Source of the DNA: Verrucomicrobiaceae bacterium
GTDB lineage: Bacteria; Verrucomicrobiota; Verrucomicrobiia; Verrucomicrobiales; Akkermansiaceae
Length of the DNA: 64,000 bases
NCBI GenBank assembly: GCA_027484055.1
Contig: JAIXQH010000028.1
Location: forward strand, 1 to 64,000
Reading direction: 5' to 3'
Shown here in pieces: positions 26,425 to 35,933 of this stretch. The notes under the pieces are model-generated. The model saw only the letters and a program-made list of their open reading frames with translations, ran no database searches and was not told the DNA's origin. Within the stretch, counting starts at the first letter, position 1. Every line of letters starts with the position of its first letter. The position numbers and the translations under genes were made by a program.

Positions 26425-27720
26425 ATGATGAGCGCCTCCGATCTTTCAGGAAATCCGAGACGCTACGTCCTCTTCACCGTCTTCTACAGTGCCCGGGCTT
26501 ACTACCCGGTGCTGGCGATTCTGTTTCTGGATCTCGGGCTGAGCTTGGACCAATTTGTCCTGCTCAATCTGCTGTGGGCTGCGATTATCGTCCTGTTTGA
26601 AGTGCCATCCGGTGCTCTCGCAGACACCATCGGCCGCCGGAAATTACTCATCACCGCCTCCGTTCTCATGATGGTGGAAATGCTCTGCCTGCTGCTCGCC
26701 CCGCGTGGCGGCGGTGCGATTTTAATGACGCTGTGCGTGATCAATCGAATTTGCTCTGGCCTCTCCGAAGCCTGCGCCAGCGGTGCGGATGAAGCACTCG
26801 CCTACGACTCTCTCCCCGAAAATGAACGGGACCACGCCTGGGATCAATTATTAGCCAAGACCATGCGCTGGCGCTCGGCGGGCTACGTCATCGCCATGAT
26901 TCTAGGCGGAGTCCTCTACGACCCTTCAGCGATCAATCGCTTGCTGCCGGGAGCTTTCCAACTCAGCAGTGACCTCGTCCACCGCTTACCTGTGGCTTTG
27001 GTTTTCCTCCAAGCCCTCGTCTGTTTATCGGTGACGCTACGGATGGTCGAGCCACCGCACGCTGCGGGCTCGACTTGTCAATCGGCGTTCAAACTCACCC
27101 TCGAAACGGCTCGCTGGGTGTTTACCAATCCTCGCACGCTGATCGTCGTTCTCATTGGATTGTCGATCGACTCCATCGTCAGAAACTTCGCCACGATCAC
27201 GAGCAGCTACTATCGCCTCATTGATTTGCCCGAGTGGAGTTATGGCATCATCGGCGCAGGGTTGGGGCTGCTAGGCTGGTTTGTTCCAACTTTAGCGAAA
27301 CGGCTCAACGAACGATTTAGCACCTTGGCCAACTTGGCATTTGCTGCCGGAGCCTCCTTGCTCGGACTCGCAACGCTGGTTCCGGCGTGGCCCATCTTCG
27401 GCCTCATTCCGGCGATTTTATTGATGACGATGATGGGTTTCCTCGGCTTCACCATCAGCCGCGCTCTTCATAAAGAGGCAGACTCCTCACGGCGGGCGAC
27501 GGTGCTTTCGGTCAAAGGGTTATCCTTCAATCTCGGCTATGGATTATTCAGTCTGGGGTTTTCCCGCCTGCTTGCTAGTTTCCCGGACGAGCCTTCGGGA
27601 TCGGCATTTCGCAGTGCGCTGCTGTGGCAGATCCCAGGTTTCGCCATCGTCACGTTAGGTCTCTTCATTTGGGCGGCGCGGTGGCAGAAATCACCATCAA
27701 GCAGCCTCGGCGATCGCTAA
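26425..27720 (+). CDS. MFS transporter
   Basis: A 431-residue, roughly 12-helix major facilitator protein. The loop 2-3 motif appears as GALADTIGRRKLL. The sequence FEVPSGALADTIGRR is typical of MFS drug/unknown exporters. Two ATGs occur in tandem (26425, 26428). Its 3' end overlaps the convergent recQ gene by 24 bases. Substrate unknown. Confidence 0.88.
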   Translation: MMSASDLSGNPRRYVLFTVFYSARAYYPVLAILFLDLGLSLDQFVLLNLLWAAIIVLFEVPSGALADTIGRRKLLITASVLMMVEMLCLLLAPRGGGAILMTLCVINRICSGLSEACASGADEALAYDSLPENERDHAWDQLLAKTMRWRSAGYVIAMILGGVLYDPSAINRLLPGAFQLSSDLVHRLPVALVFLQALVCLSVTLRMVEPPHAAGSTCQSAFKLTLETARWVFTNPRTLIVVLIGLSIDSIVRNFATITSSYYRLIDLPEWSYGIIGAGLGLLGWFVPTLAKRLNERFSTLANLAFAAGASLLGLATLVPAWPIFGLIPAILLMTMMGFLGFTISRALHKEADSSRRATVLSVKGLSFNLGYGLFSLGFSRLLASFPDEPSGSAFRSALLWQIPGFAIVTLGLFIWAARWQKSPSSSLGDR

Positions 27721-29604
27721 AACGTCGGCGAAAGTGAGATCCGCGAGCAGGGCGAATGCCGAGTGACGAGTGAGACGGGCGCGGGTGGCGGCGGGACTGG
27801 CCATGCCGCAGAGGAAACGGGCGAGTTGGCGCGGTGTGTTGAGCGCGGCGTGTTTTTCATCGCGGAGGCTGCGGACGGCGGCGATTTCCACATCACTGGC
27901 GCGGCGGGATTTGGGGCGCTTGAGGATCTTCGCAGGTAGGCCACGGCAGCGGTCGCAGTGGCCGCAGGGCTGGGCGAGGACTTCGCCAAAGTGCTTGGTG
28001 AGGTAGGCGGTGAGGCAGCCACGCTGGGAGGATAGTCCGGTGACTTGTTTGAGCCGGGCGAGATCGGCCAGCTCACGGGAGTGAAATTTTTCCACCAGCG
28101 CGGCACTCAGCGCGTGCAGATCACCCGGGGATTTCTTGATTTGGTAAGCGCGGCGGACTCCCCAGACGCTAAGAATGCAGACACCGGCGGTGTGGAGGGC
28201 ATTGAGAGTGCTGACGATTTTCTCACGAGAGCACTGGAGTGTCTCGACGAGGGCACTGGGGTAAAAGTAGAGCCACCAACGCTTCATTTCCCCGGCGGCA
28301 AGCAGTTTTTGGATGAATTTCCGCTCGGCCGGACCGAAGCCCGCGAGGATTTTCTCCTGCGGCCGGAGCAGCTTAATCCGGTAGGTGGCGTAAAAGGTGG
28401 TGCGGGACTCGATGATGCCGTCGATCTCTAAATAGGTCAGCACCGTGGCAACGACTCCGGGGCGGATGTCGCAGAGGGTGGAGAGTTCGTAGGGGGAAAC
28501 GTCGAAACTCGGCCCCAACCGGAGCACGCGGTCGATGAGATTTCCCAGTGCCCGTGGCGAGGGGGCGTCGGCATGGACGAAGTTTTCCAGGACGGTGAGG
28601 TCGTCCGCACAGGCGAGCATTTCGCAGCGCGAGTGGTGACCATCCCGACCGGCGCGGCCGATTTCTTGGGTGTAGTTTTCGAGGCTTTTCGGGAGATTGT
28701 AGTGGAAGACGGCGCGGATGTTCGCCTTGTCGATGCCCATGCCAAAGGCGATCGTCGCGACGATGATGCGGGTGGCATCGGTCATGAAAGCCGTCTGGCA
28801 CTCCGCGCGGAACTCGGCAGGCAGCCCGGCATGGTAAGCGCGGGCGGGGAGGCCGTTTTTTGCCAAGAAAGTAGCGACTTCCTCGGCGGTCTCTTGGCGA
28901 GTGACGTAAACCACGGCGGGTCCAGCGACGGCACGGAGTTTTTCAAGCAAGAGTCCTTTGCGCTCAACAGCCGAGCAGGGCGTGATGCAGAGGTCGAGAT
29001 TGGCGCGGTGGAAGCTTAGTTGCACCTGGTCCGCAGCGGCGATGCGGAAGGACTTGCGGATGTCACGCGCCACCTTCGGCGTGGCGGTGGCGGTGAGGCA
29101 GAGGACGCGGGGGATTTTTAAGCGGCGGCAGAGTTTCGCGAGCTTCAGGTAATCCGGGCGAAAATTATGGCCCCACTCGGAGATGCAGTGGGCCTCGTCG
29201 ATGGCGGCGAGCTGGATGGGAAGGCGTTTGAGCCGTTGGCGGAAGGCTTCGTTAGCGAAGCGCTCGGGGGCGATGTAGAGCAGCTTGACGGTGCCGGAGT
29301 CGAGCTGTTGATAAACTTCCCGGAGCTGCTCCGCATCGAGCGTGGAATCCAACCGCACGGCGGAAATCCCCTTGGCGGTGAGCGCGTCCACTTGGTCGCG
29401 CATCAGGGCGATGAGTGGAGACACCACCAGGGTGAGGCCGTCCAGTAGCAGCGCCGGGAGCTGGTAACAGAGAGATTTACCCCCACCTGTCGGGAAAACG
29501 GCAAGGGCAGAGCGCCCCTCAAGCAAGGCGCGGACGATGGGTTCCTGCCCACCGCGAAAGGCTGTGTGGCCGAAGTGGCGCTGGAGGGTGGCTTGGATTT
29601 CCAT
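27697..29604 (-). CDS. recQ: ATP-dependent DNA helicase RecQ
   Basis: A 635-residue helicase. Walker A FPTGGGKSLCYQ, motif II DEAH (AIDEAHCISEWG), motif VI QEIGRAGRDG. A zinc-binding region with four cysteines follows (CEML and later CGHCDRC), then a winged-helix region. The family unwinds forked DNA in recombination repair. C-terminal HRDC domain is not obvious. Convergent with the MFS gene. Confidence 0.94.
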   Translation of the reverse strand: MEIQATLQRHFGHTAFRGGQEPIVRALLEGRSALAVFPTGGGKSLCYQLPALLLDGLTLVVSPLIALMRDQVDALTAKGISAVRLDSTLDAEQLREVYQQLDSGTVKLLYIAPERFANEAFRQRLKRLPIQLAAIDEAHCISEWGHNFRPDYLKLAKLCRRLKIPRVLCLTATATPKVARDIRKSFRIAAADQVQLSFHRANLDLCITPCSAVERKGLLLEKLRAVAGPAVVYVTRQETAEEVATFLAKNGLPARAYHAGLPAEFRAECQTAFMTDATRIIVATIAFGMGIDKANIRAVFHYNLPKSLENYTQEIGRAGRDGHHSRCEMLACADDLTVLENFVHADAPSPRALGNLIDRVLRLGPSFDVSPYELSTLCDIRPGVVATVLTYLEIDGIIESRTTFYATYRIKLLRPQEKILAGFGPAERKFIQKLLAAGEMKRWWLYFYPSALVETLQCSREKIVSTLNALHTAGVCILSVWGVRRAYQIKKSPGDLHALSAALVEKFHSRELADLARLKQVTGLSSQRGCLTAYLTKHFGEVLAQPCGHCDRCRGLPAKILKRPKSRRASDVEIAAVRSLRDEKHAALNTPRQLARFLCGMASPAATRARLTRHSAFALLADLTFADVLAIAEAA

Positions 29605-29724
29605 GATTGATGCAGCGTAAAAAGCTTAGAAACGCTCTGCCCGCTATCGCGAGGATGAAAAAAACCAAAAATGCCCGATGTCTTGGCGGCTTGCATTTCC
29701 CGCTCCGAAAACTAGGGATAGTCC

Positions 29725-30357
29725 ATGTTTTCCCGTCAACTCAATGACCGCATCAGCATCCATCTGCCGCACTCCCACCAAGCGACTGAACTTTTTGCAC
29801 TGACGGATCAGAATCGGTTGTTTCTACGGAAGTGGTTACCTTGGCTGGACCGGGTGGTGACGGTGGAAGACAGCCGGAGTTTTTTGACTCATAGCCTTCA
29901 GCGTTTCGTGGCCGGAGACTGCTTGCCAGTGATGATTTATGGCCAAAACCAGCTCGCTGGGGTCGCGGGCTACAACTTGATCGATTCCACCCATGGGATT
30001 GGCTACATCGGGTATTGGCTGGGTGAGTCTTTCAACGGCCACGGGATCATGACAAGAGTGGTGCAGGACTTGATTGAAATCGGCCGGGACTACTACGCAC
30101 TGCAGAAAGTCGAGATCCGCTGTGCGACGAAAAATGGTCGCAGCCGCGCGATTCCGGTGCGGCTGGGATTTTCCCATGAGGGGACTCTACGCCGCGCCGA
30201 ACGGGTGTATGAGCAGTGGCTCGACCACGAAGTTTACGGATTGCTTCTTGCCAACAGCACTTGCACAACGCCGCCGCATCCCCTAGACCCTGACCCCGAT
30301 GAAACGACGCCTCGCCCTGATTTCCCTACTCTTTCTTCCCCTACTGGCATGCAGTAA
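29725..30357 (+). CDS. GNAT acetyltransferase, RimJ/RimL type
   Basis: A 210-residue N-acetyltransferase. The acetyl-CoA site lies around [20 protein letters not shown], and residues [20 protein letters not shown] match the C-terminal motif of ribosomal-protein-serine acetyltransferases (RimL-like). It probably acetylates a protein N-terminus or small amine. The last 20 residues ([18 protein letters not shown]) overlap the start of the cyclophilin gene by 59 bases and look non-native. Confidence 0.87.
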   Translation: MFSRQLNDRISIHLPHSHQATELFALTDQNRLFLRKWLPWLDRVVTVEDSRSFLTHSLQRFVAGDCLPVMIYGQNQLAGVAGYNLIDSTHGIGYIGYWLGESFNGHGIMTRVVQDLIEIGRDYYALQKVEIRCATKNGRSRAIPVRLGFSHEGTLRRAERVYEQWLDHEVYGLLLANSTCTTPPHPLDPDPDETTPRPDFPTLSSPTGMQ

Positions 30358-30898
30358 GCCTGCAAAAGAAGCCGCCAAGTCCACCCCTGCGCCCGCTAGC
30401 GCTGCTAGCACGGCTGCCAAGAAGGTTCGCTTAAAGACTAGCAAGGGCGACATCGTCCTCCTGCTCAACTCGGAAAAAGCCCCGATCACGGTGGCGAACT
30501 TCCTCACCTATGTGACGAACAAGCACTATGACGGCACCGTCTTTCACCGGGTAATCGACGGCTTCATGATTCAAGGCGGTGGCTTCAAAATCAAGGACTC
30601 CAGCTTAGTGGAACAAGAAACGGGCAAAGGAATCATCAACGAGAGCACGAATGGCCTGAAAAATGACCGCGGCACCATCGCCATGGCACGGACGAGTGAC
30701 CCGAATAGCGCAACGGCACAATTTTTCATCAACGTGGTGAGTAACGACATGCTGAATTACCCCAGCAACGGTGGCTACGCCGTGTTCGGCAACGTCGTCG
30801 AAGGCATGGATGTGGTGGACCAAATCAAAGGCGTGCAAACGCGCGGCAGCGATGTCCCGGTCGAGCCGATCACGATCCAATCCGCAAGCGTTGAGTGA
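30299..30898 (+). CDS. Peptidyl-prolyl cis-trans isomerase, cyclophilin lipoprotein
   Basis: A 199-residue cyclophilin with a lipoprotein signal (LLPLLAC, Cys18) and an Ala/Pro linker (about 20-42). The core has [20 protein letters not shown] and [19 protein letters not shown], including the catalytic Arg and the Phe/Gln active-site residues. It catalyses proline isomerisation in the periplasm. Its start lies within the GNAT gene's 3' end, so one of the two termini may be misplaced. Confidence 0.92.
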   Translation: MKRRLALISLLFLPLLACSKPAKEAAKSTPAPASAASTAAKKVRLKTSKGDIVLLLNSEKAPITVANFLTYVTNKHYDGTVFHRVIDGFMIQGGGFKIKDSSLVEQETGKGIINESTNGLKNDRGTIAMARTSDPNSATAQFFINVVSNDMLNYPSNGGYAVFGNVVEGMDVVDQIKGVQTRGSDVPVEPITIQSASVE

Positions 30899-31602
30899 TG
30901 CAACTTTGGCTCTGCCCACTTTTTGCCTTCTTACTCGGATCGATTCCCTTCGGGCTCATCATCGCCAAGCTGAAGGGCATCAACATCCGTGATCACGGGT
31001 CGGGTAACATCGGCGCGACGAATGTGCTGCGAGTGGTCGGGAAAAAGTATGGCATCACCTGCTTGATTCTGGATGCATTGAAAGGATTCATCCCCGTGGT
31101 GGTGGCCATCTCTGTGATCCGTTTCATTGGGATTCATAACCCGATGACGCTCACCGGCCTATCCGACTGGGCGGCGGATTTCCCGATGCTCACCGCTCAG
31201 GGCGCGCAAGTCATCACCGGCTTATGCGCGGTCCTAGGGCATAACTACTCACCGTGGGTCGGCTTCAAAGGAGGTAAAGGCATCGCCACCTCAGCAGGAG
31301 TGCTCATCGCCCTGATGCCAGCTGCCGTCCTCATTCTCCTACTGATCTTTCTGATGACTTTTTTAGTCAGTCGCTACGTGTCATTGGCCAGCATCGTCGC
31401 CGCTGGCGCCTTACCCTTCGTCACACTCGCCGGGTCGTGGTTCCATGGAAAAATCCAGAATGGCACGTGGAATAAGCCACTTTTCGCCTTCACTGTCATC
31501 ATCGCGATCTTAGCGATCTGGAAGCACCGCAGCAACATCGCACGTCTCCGCGCCGGGACCGAGCACCGCTTCACCCGGAGGGCCAAGACGAACGATGTCT
31601 GA
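30898..31602 (+). CDS. plsY: Acyl-phosphate glycerol-3-phosphate acyltransferase PlsY
   Basis: A 234-residue membrane enzyme that acylates glycerol-3-phosphate in phospholipid synthesis. Conserved stretches are LLGSIPFGLI, GSGNIGATNVLRVVG, GHNYSPWVGFKGGKGIATS. The ATG overlaps the cyclophilin stop (TGATG); a GTG three bases upstream is also possible. It sits just before gpsA, which makes its substrate. Confidence 0.95.
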   Translation: MQLWLCPLFAFLLGSIPFGLIIAKLKGINIRDHGSGNIGATNVLRVVGKKYGITCLILDALKGFIPVVVAISVIRFIGIHNPMTLTGLSDWAADFPMLTAQGAQVITGLCAVLGHNYSPWVGFKGGKGIATSAGVLIALMPAAVLILLLIFLMTFLVSRYVSLASIVAAGALPFVTLAGSWFHGKIQNGTWNKPLFAFTVIIAILAIWKHRSNIARLRAGTEHRFTRRAKTNDV

Positions 31603-32605
31603 GCGCCCACTGACCTCAGCCACCATTCTCGGGTGTGGCTCATTTGGCATCGCGGTGGCGAAACTTCTGACGCCCAAGCTGGAGTCGATCTTGTTCGTCG
31701 CACGAGACTCCGCGACCGTCGAGGCGATCAATACCACTCGCCGGAATCCGCACTACCTCAGTGCCATTCAGCTCGATGAAAAAGTCTCTGCCACCACTGA
31801 TCCTGCGGCAGCGTTGGATGCACCATTGATCATTTTCGCCGTCCCGACCTCTGCCACCCGAGACATCGCTCATGCCCTAGCCGCAGCAGGGCTGCCAGAA
31901 AGTGCCATCCTGCTATCCTGTGCGAAAGGAATCGAACGACACACCGGCGACCGGATGAGCCAGATCCTGCGCGAAGTTTTCCCCAAGAACCCGATCGCCG
32001 CCCTCTCAGGGCCTAACCATGCAGAAGAAATCGCCACCGGCATGGCGACTTGTGCCGTCATCGGCTCCGAGGATCATGGACTTGCCGTGCGCTTGCAGGA
32101 ACTCTTCACCCTGCCTCATTTCCGCTCCTACACGAGTGATGATTTAGCAGGAATCGAGTTCGGCGGAGCGGTGAAAAATGTGTATGCCATCGCCGCCGGA
32201 ATGGCCCACGGACTCGGCCTTGGTGACAATGCGGTGGCAGCGCTCGTCACTCGCGCCTTAGCAGAGATGAGCCGCCTCGGCACCGCTCTTGGCGGACGCC
32301 AAGAGACATTCGCCGGGCTTTCTGGAGTCGGCGACCTCATCGTGACCTGCTTCTCCGAACACTCGCGGAATCACCGTGTCGGCTTGGCGCTGGGTAGCGG
32401 AAAAACACTGGAAGAAGCCGTCGCCGCTCTCGGCATGGTGGCGGAAGGTGTACCAAATACCTATTCGATCTACGAAGCGGCCCGCCGGATCGACGTGCGC
32501 ACACCGATCATCGACGCCGTTTACGCGATCCTCTACGAAGGAAAATCTGCACCACTCGCGATGTGCGAATTGCTCACCCGAGATCCTCGCCCCGAACATA
32601 GTTAA
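31595..32605 (+). CDS. gpsA: Glycerol-3-phosphate dehydrogenase [NAD(P)+]
   Basis: A 336-residue enzyme reducing dihydroxyacetone phosphate to glycerol-3-phosphate. Rossmann motif GCGSFGIA (about 13-20), the LSGPNHAEEIATG segment, KNVYAIAAGMAHGLGLGDNA with the catalytic lysine, and GLSGVGDLIVTC. Overlaps plsY by 8 bases, so the two are coupled steps of phospholipid synthesis. Confidence 0.95.
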   Translation: MSERPLTSATILGCGSFGIAVAKLLTPKLESILFVARDSATVEAINTTRRNPHYLSAIQLDEKVSATTDPAAALDAPLIIFAVPTSATRDIAHALAAAGLPESAILLSCAKGIERHTGDRMSQILREVFPKNPIAALSGPNHAEEIATGMATCAVIGSEDHGLAVRLQELFTLPHFRSYTSDDLAGIEFGGAVKNVYAIAAGMAHGLGLGDNAVAALVTRALAEMSRLGTALGGRQETFAGLSGVGDLIVTCFSEHSRNHRVGLALGSGKTLEEAVAALGMVAEGVPNTYSIYEAARRIDVRTPIIDAVYAILYEGKSAPLAMCELLTRDPRPEHS

Positions 32606-32610
32606 TTATC

Positions 32611-33255
32611 ATGAAAGAAATCATCGACCTCTTCCTGCACCTGCCACTCCACCTACAGGGCTTTATTAGCCAACACGGCACCTTGGTCTATGGCTTGTTG
32701 TTCCTGATTATTTTTTGTGAAACCGGTTTAGTGGTCACCCCATTTTTACCCGGAGACTCACTCTTGTTTGCCATCGGAGCCATCGCCGCCGACCCAGCCT
32801 CCAACTTAAACATCTGGATCGCAGCGGTGGTCTTACTCATGGCGGCGATTTTAGGGGATACGGTCAACTACTGGATCGGGCGTAAGTTAGGTGGCTGGAT
32901 GATGCGAACCTTCCCACGCATCGTGAAGCCAAGTCACATCGAGAAGACCAACGAGTTCTTCACCCGCTATGGTGGGAAAACGATCATCATCGCCCGCTTT
33001 GTCCCGATTGTACGCACCTTTGCCCCCTTCGTCGCCGGCAGCGCAGGAATGAACTACCAGCGCTTCATGTTTTTTAACGTCATCGGTGCCGTGTTGTGGG
33101 TCGGCTTGATACTTCCCTGCGGCTGGTTCTTTGGAAACATCCCGGTCATTAAGGCGAACTTCGAGCTCGTCGTGTTAGGGATCATCGGGATTTCCATCTT
33201 ACCCATGGCCGTCGAGATTCTTCGCGCCAAGATGAAGCCGAAGGTGATCGGTTAA
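32611..33255 (+). CDS. DedA-family membrane protein
   Basis: A 214-residue membrane protein. ETGLVVTPFLPGDSLLFAIG and the basic motif RFVPIVRTFAPFVAGSAGMN are the classic DedA segments. Members act as undecaprenyl phosphate or phospholipid flippases and affect membrane potential. Five bases after gpsA, thus in the phospholipid operon. Confidence 0.92.
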   Translation: MKEIIDLFLHLPLHLQGFISQHGTLVYGLLFLIIFCETGLVVTPFLPGDSLLFAIGAIAADPASNLNIWIAAVVLLMAAILGDTVNYWIGRKLGGWMMRTFPRIVKPSHIEKTNEFFTRYGGKTIIIARFVPIVRTFAPFVAGSAGMNYQRFMFFNVIGAVLWVGLILPCGWFFGNIPVIKANFELVVLGIIGISILPMAVEILRAKMKPKVIG

Positions 33256-33261
33256 GCAGTA

Positions 33262-34770
33262 TCAAATCGACTCCACGTCTGCCTGCGACATGGATCGGAT
33301 CACCGCCCGGCTCAAGTAGAGCAATGGCAGGCCACAAACCGCTGCCCGCCACCCAAGATCGAAGAAGTTACTCCGTGCAGACGCCGGTAGCCAATAGGCG
33401 ATTGCGCCGAGCAGCACGCTAAACAAGGCGAGCGGCAGTGCCGTTTTCCGGAGGTGAAACACTAAGAAGCCGAACAGGGGCAGCTTCAAGCGGCGGACCG
33501 TCACGGGAATCACCCAAAACCAACCGATGAGTACCGTCGGGATCATCGTGCCGATTGCCACGCCCAGCACTCCCATGGTCCTAGCGAGAATGATGCTGAG
33601 GATCAAGTTTGCCACCGCCTCGACCACGGAAACGTGGAGCAGACGTTTCTCTTCACCACACATCATCAGCACGCGCTTGGAACAACTATTCGTGAGTTGG
33701 GAACTGTAAATCGCGAGTAGGAGAACTTGGCCAATCCACCACGTTTCTGTCGGAACCTCATCCCCCGTTAACAGTCGGATCAAGGGCGCGAGATACACCA
33801 CTGACAACAAATAACAAGGAGTGACCAGCAGGAAGGTCAGGCGGGAACTCCGCAGCAAGAGGCTACGCAGACCTGATTCATCACCACGGGCATGCAGCGA
33901 AGCCGCCGCAGGCGAGATGACTTGTTGAAGCTGGATACTGAAAATACCGAGCATTTCTCCCATTTTATAGCCCGCCTGATAGATCGCGACTGATGCCACG
34001 CCGAGCGATAGCGAGATCACCAGTTGGTCGCTTTTCGCCAGGAGCATGTTGCTGAACGTGATCAAGTAGGCAGTGATCGAGAATCCCATCTGAGCACGGA
34101 CCGAACGCCACTCAAACCACTTTGGCGCGAAGGACACCTTTGGCAGTCGCTGCACCGCGAGCACGGCGGCGATGAAATTGGGTAAAATACTGGTCACCAC
34201 GCTCACTCCCATCAAGATCGCCATGTCCCAGTGCGCAGTGAGCCCCCAGTAGAGCAGTGCGAAGTTAAATACTGTCGTTAGCGTGCCCACCCAGTTGGCG
34301 AGATCCATGCGCTGCAAGCCACGTAAAATCTCAGGAAATACGCCAAGCGGGAACATCACTGCCAGACCTACGAAGAACACCGTATAAGCTCGCCCGAACT
34401 CGGCACGATCCGCTACCGCCACGCCCATCCGCACCATGAAGGGTTCGCGAATCGCTAAGAAAACCACGAGCAAGATGCTCGCCATGCCGATGAACGTCCA
34501 CAGAATGGTCGCCAGAAGTCGGCTCAAGCCCTCCATATCACCCGTCGCCGTTTTCTCCGCGACTGCCTTTTGTGCGGTGAATCCAAACCCGAAATCCAAG
34601 AGAATCCCGTAACCAAACAGAGACCATAATAAAGCCCAAAATCCAAACTGCTCGTGAGTGAACTCCTGGAACATGGTTCTGAAAAGGACCAAGCCAAGGA
34701 GCAAACGAATCACCACTCCTATGTAGGCACTTGCGGTGGTGTGCCAAAATCTACGTTGCCATTCTTCCAT
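33262..34770 (-). CDS. Polysaccharide flippase (Wzx/MATE-like)
   Basis: A 502-residue protein with 12-14 predicted helices, of the polysaccharide transporter/MOP superfamily. The N-terminus AYIGVVIRLLLGLVLFRTMF and the repeated two-bundle arrangement fit Wzx-type lipid-linked oligosaccharide flippases. It lies last in the leftward arm of the polysaccharide locus, after three glycosyltransferases. Confidence 0.85.
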   Translation of the reverse strand: MEEWQRRFWHTTASAYIGVVIRLLLGLVLFRTMFQEFTHEQFGFWALLWSLFGYGILLDFGFGFTAQKAVAEKTATGDMEGLSRLLATILWTFIGMASILLVVFLAIREPFMVRMGVAVADRAEFGRAYTVFFVGLAVMFPLGVFPEILRGLQRMDLANWVGTLTTVFNFALLYWGLTAHWDMAILMGVSVVTSILPNFIAAVLAVQRLPKVSFAPKWFEWRSVRAQMGFSITAYLITFSNMLLAKSDQLVISLSLGVASVAIYQAGYKMGEMLGIFSIQLQQVISPAAASLHARGDESGLRSLLLRSSRLTFLLVTPCYLLSVVYLAPLIRLLTGDEVPTETWWIGQVLLLAIYSSQLTNSCSKRVLMMCGEEKRLLHVSVVEAVANLILSIILARTMGVLGVAIGTMIPTVLIGWFWVIPVTVRRLKLPLFGFLVFHLRKTALPLALFSVLLGAIAYWLPASARSNFFDLGWRAAVCGLPLLYLSRAVIRSMSQADVESI

Positions 34771-34784
34771 TTTACGTGTTTCTA

Positions 34785-35933
34785 CTATTTGGCCGATTCG
34801 GCGAGTGTTTGTTGATAGATCGCCGTGGCCTCGCGGGCATGGTTAGACCAAGTGAAGCCCCCAGCCCAGCGAATGCCAGTGGCCTCTCGCTGGTTCTTTT
34901 CAATGGGATTCATGGTGGAGAGTTGAGTCATCGCCTCGGCGATTGAATCTTCGATCAAGCCATTGAAAAGGATACCAGAAGGCCCGGCGACTTCAGGTAA
35001 ACTGGTCGAGTTGGAACAGGCGATTCTCGTGCCGCATGCTTGAGCTTCTAGCAAGGGCAGGCCGAATCCTTCCATGAGAGACGGGAAAACCAATGCTTCC
35101 GCAGAAGCATACCAAAGTGGTAAATCATCATTCTCGACAAAGCCCTCCAAGCGGATGCGATCTTTGAACGGACTGGTCGCAACCGCATTTTCGATCACTT
35201 CCGAGCCATGCCACGGGGCACCGGGTAGGACAAGCAGGCCCGAGAACGCACCGGAAGCGGCGAGCTTCTCGAAAGCGCGAATCAAGCGCAGGTGATTCTT
35301 CGCCGGGTGTTCTAACCTCGCGACATAGAGGAAAAACGGCGCATCAAGTTGTTTGCGAAGTTTGAAATCTGCAAGCGCTGCGGATGATGGCGGACGGAAC
35401 ATCACATGGTCGATCCCATTGTAAATCACGCTCACCTTCTCACGCGGCACTTTCATGAAATGCACCACATCTTTTCCCGTGGTGTCACTCACCGCGATGA
35501 CTCGTTTGACGCGCCGAGCGATGAATGGCACAACGATGCGACCGAAAAATCCGCGGGCGAAATCATACTTCCCGCGCAGGATAAATGGCGCACAATCATG
35601 GATCGTCGCTACCTGTGGCACGATGGAATGGATCAACATGCGACGGTAGCTAGGAATATGTAATAGGTCGATTCCCAGTCGGTGGAGGAGTCCGTTTAGT
35701 TTCACTTGGTGCCAGAAAAGATTGGCAACTCCGCCAGCCATCGTCTCCGGAATGCTGACCCAGCGCTCGTCTCTCAACCAAGGAAACAGCGCGCGGTCAC
35801 TATCAAGTCCAGCGACAAATAGATCGATCTTCGAAGCTTGCTCCCGCACCAGAGCCTCGCTGAGCGAGATGACATAGCGGGCGACTCCTGAGCGACCGCC
35901 TTGAATCATGCCAGCGGAGAGAAGGACTTTCAC
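34785..35933 (-). CDS. Glycosyltransferase, GT4 family
   Basis: A 382-residue GT-B fold enzyme. The N-terminal glycine loop is QGGRSGVARYV, and the C-terminal donor site is SLMEGFGLPLLEAQACGTRI with the paired glutamates of retaining GT4 enzymes. The start is GTG at 35933, whose GTGA overlaps the stop of the upstream gene; a longer frame to 35954 lies within that gene. Adds one sugar to the repeat unit; the donor is unknown. Confidence 0.88.
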   Translation of the reverse strand: MKVLLSAGMIQGGRSGVARYVISLSEALVREQASKIDLFVAGLDSDRALFPWLRDERWVSIPETMAGGVANLFWHQVKLNGLLHRLGIDLLHIPSYRRMLIHSIVPQVATIHDCAPFILRGKYDFARGFFGRIVVPFIARRVKRVIAVSDTTGKDVVHFMKVPREKVSVIYNGIDHVMFRPPSSAALADFKLRKQLDAPFFLYVARLEHPAKNHLRLIRAFEKLAASGAFSGLLVLPGAPWHGSEVIENAVATSPFKDRIRLEGFVENDDLPLWYASAEALVFPSLMEGFGLPLLEAQACGTRIACSNSTSLPEVAGPSGILFNGLIEDSIAEAMTQLSTMNPIEKNQREATGIRWAGGFTWSNHAREATAIYQQTLAESAK